Assembly (NCBI GenBank): GCA_027011235.1
Contig: JALVAI010000458.1
Coordinates: 1-5,522, forward strand
Direction: 5' to 3'
From: Desulfobulbaceae bacterium
GTDB taxonomy: Bacteria; Desulfobacterota; Desulfobulbia; Desulfobulbales; Desulfobulbaceae
Length of the DNA: 5,522 nt
Numbering within the stretch: position 1 is the stretch's first letter; each line of letters begins with the position of its first letter. Under the pieces are notes generated by a model. That model had not been told where the DNA came from and searched no databases. It was given only the letters and a program-made list of their open reading frames with translations. The position numbers were made by a program, and so were the translations under genes. Shown here piece after piece: positions 4,684-5,522 of the stretch.

Positions 4684-5522
4684 ATGCTTATCCCGGAAGA
4701 ACCTCCATATCTGAGCGGACTCAACAGTTACTATCTGTCCATTGACAGATTTGTTGAGCACTTACAGGGTGAAATAGGCTCCGGCTGTCTTTACTGTCAA
4801 TCCGCAGGCCAGGAGGTCCTTGTCTATTTTGATGAACATGAAGTTATTCGTGGCGTTATCCAGAAAAACGGGGAGCAGGCCTACACGACCAGGGACATGG
4901 CCCCTGTCTTGCAGTCGCTAACGACAACCAACTTTTCCGTCACCGTTTATTCCCTTGATCCAAATGCTATTTTCTTCTGGGGCCAGATGCCGCCCTTTAA
5001 AAGGGCGCAAAAAGAGTTGCAATCCATTGATATCCGATTGCCGGACTTGATTTTTCGTTTAAATGCAAAAAAAATTTTTGGCTTTGTTAGGGTAAAACTC
5101 ATAGGTCGCAGGGAAAGAGCCCTGTTGTTTCTGCACAAGGGGAAACGACTTGGAGGATCCTATTCGTGGGGAAAAGGCGGCCTCGACTCATCGGATGAGA
5201 GTTACAACAAGCTGCTCCAGCTGCTGCAATCAACACCGGCCCTCTTTTCCATCGGTCATTTTCAGAAAGAACAACTGCGTGACCCAAGAAATGCGCCACC
5301 GCCAAGCAATATTCCGGGAACAAATGTCCTGGTTTCCGATCTGGACCGGGCCCTGGAAGAGTTTTTGCATCACTTTACAGTGCTGGTACGAAAAAAAACA
5401 AAATCAGAGCCAATTGTTTTGCTTAAACAGGAATTTATCAACAATCTCGAACTCTACCCCTTCCTTGATCCATTCAAGGACATCTTTGATTATGTGGATG
5501 GTAAAGTCCACTGTTCTAATGA
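4684..5522 (+). CDS. Hypothetical cytosolic protein with apparent internal duplication (3' end outside window)
   Basis: An uninterrupted frame begins at ATG 4684 and runs off the window after 279 codons, so the gene is partial. There is no signal peptide or membrane segment. I do not recognise the family with certainty. Two segments, about 20-63 and 119-166, share a pattern: a short amphipathic helix, a beta strand ending in Gly, then LVYFDEHEVIRG in the first and LLFLHKGKRLGG in the second. This helix plus Gly-rich beta layout recalls DUF4388-like or roadblock-associated domains that occur in signalling proteins, but the resemblance is by eye only. A CX2C pair at Cys35/Cys38 occurs in the first unit only. 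The gene starts 39 bases after PhnD copy 2 and has AGGAA about 10 bases before its ATG. It is probably the distal gene of the same operon and a candidate cytoplasmic partner for the HAMP protein. Confidence 0.7.
   Translation, partial: MLIPEEPPYLSGLNSYYLSIDRFVEHLQGEIGSGCLYCQSAGQEVLVYFDEHEVIRGVIQKNGEQAYTTRDMAPVLQSLTTTNFSVTVYSLDPNAIFFWGQMPPFKRAQKELQSIDIRLPDLIFRLNAKKIFGFVRVKLIGRRERALLFLHKGKRLGGSYSWGKGGLDSSDESYNKLLQLLQSTPALFSIGHFQKEQLRDPRNAPPPSNIPGTNVLVSDLDRALEEFLHHFTVLVRKKTKSEPIVLLKQEFINNLELYPFLDPFKDIFDYVDGKVHCSN

Overview
The window looks like a piece of an anaerobic, Gram-negative, mid-GC bacterial chromosome, most probably a sulfate-reducing or sulfur-metabolising Desulfobacterota (Desulfobulbales-like) organism. 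This placement is inference. It rests on the end of a 2-oxoacid:ferredoxin oxidoreductase operon, an iron-sulfur flavoprotein-like gene, an MJ0042-type zinc-ribbon membrane protein, and an intergenic repeat whose ends resemble elements I remember from that phylum. No database search was possible.

Region 1 (1-1349) is the tail of a metabolic operon on the + strand. It holds the last residues of a korB-like beta subunit, a complete korC-like gamma subunit overlapping it by ATGA, and a flavodoxin-fold gene 4 bases further on with a CX2CX2CX7C cysteine cluster. The third gene is probably an iron-sulfur flavoprotein handling electrons linked to the ferredoxin pool.

Region 2 (1350-1660) is non-coding and highly organised. 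It contains a small hairpin, a strong intrinsic terminator with a 9-T tract, a near-consensus sigma-70 promoter right behind it, and a leader of about 125 nt. In that leader a 12-nt segment can pair over its whole length with the Shine-Dalgarno (SD) region of the next gene. A weaker competing partner lies further upstream. This is the arrangement of a translational RNA switch or thermosensor and matches no riboswitch class I recognise.

Region 3 (1661-5522) is a co-directional cluster. It starts with a membrane protein (cytoplasmic zinc ribbon, TM, periplasmic domain, TM, HAMP) that has no output domain. Two closely related PhnD-type periplasmic binding proteins follow, separated by a 263-nt gap holding a repeat-like element with degenerate terminal inverted repeats. 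The last gene is a cytosolic protein of unknown function with an apparent internal duplication, cut by the window end. No ABC permease or ATPase is present. My reading (inference) is a periplasmic ligand-sensing module in which the binding proteins present a small oxyanion or organic ligand to the HAMP protein, rather than a transporter. The missing effector may be the last protein or may lie downstream.
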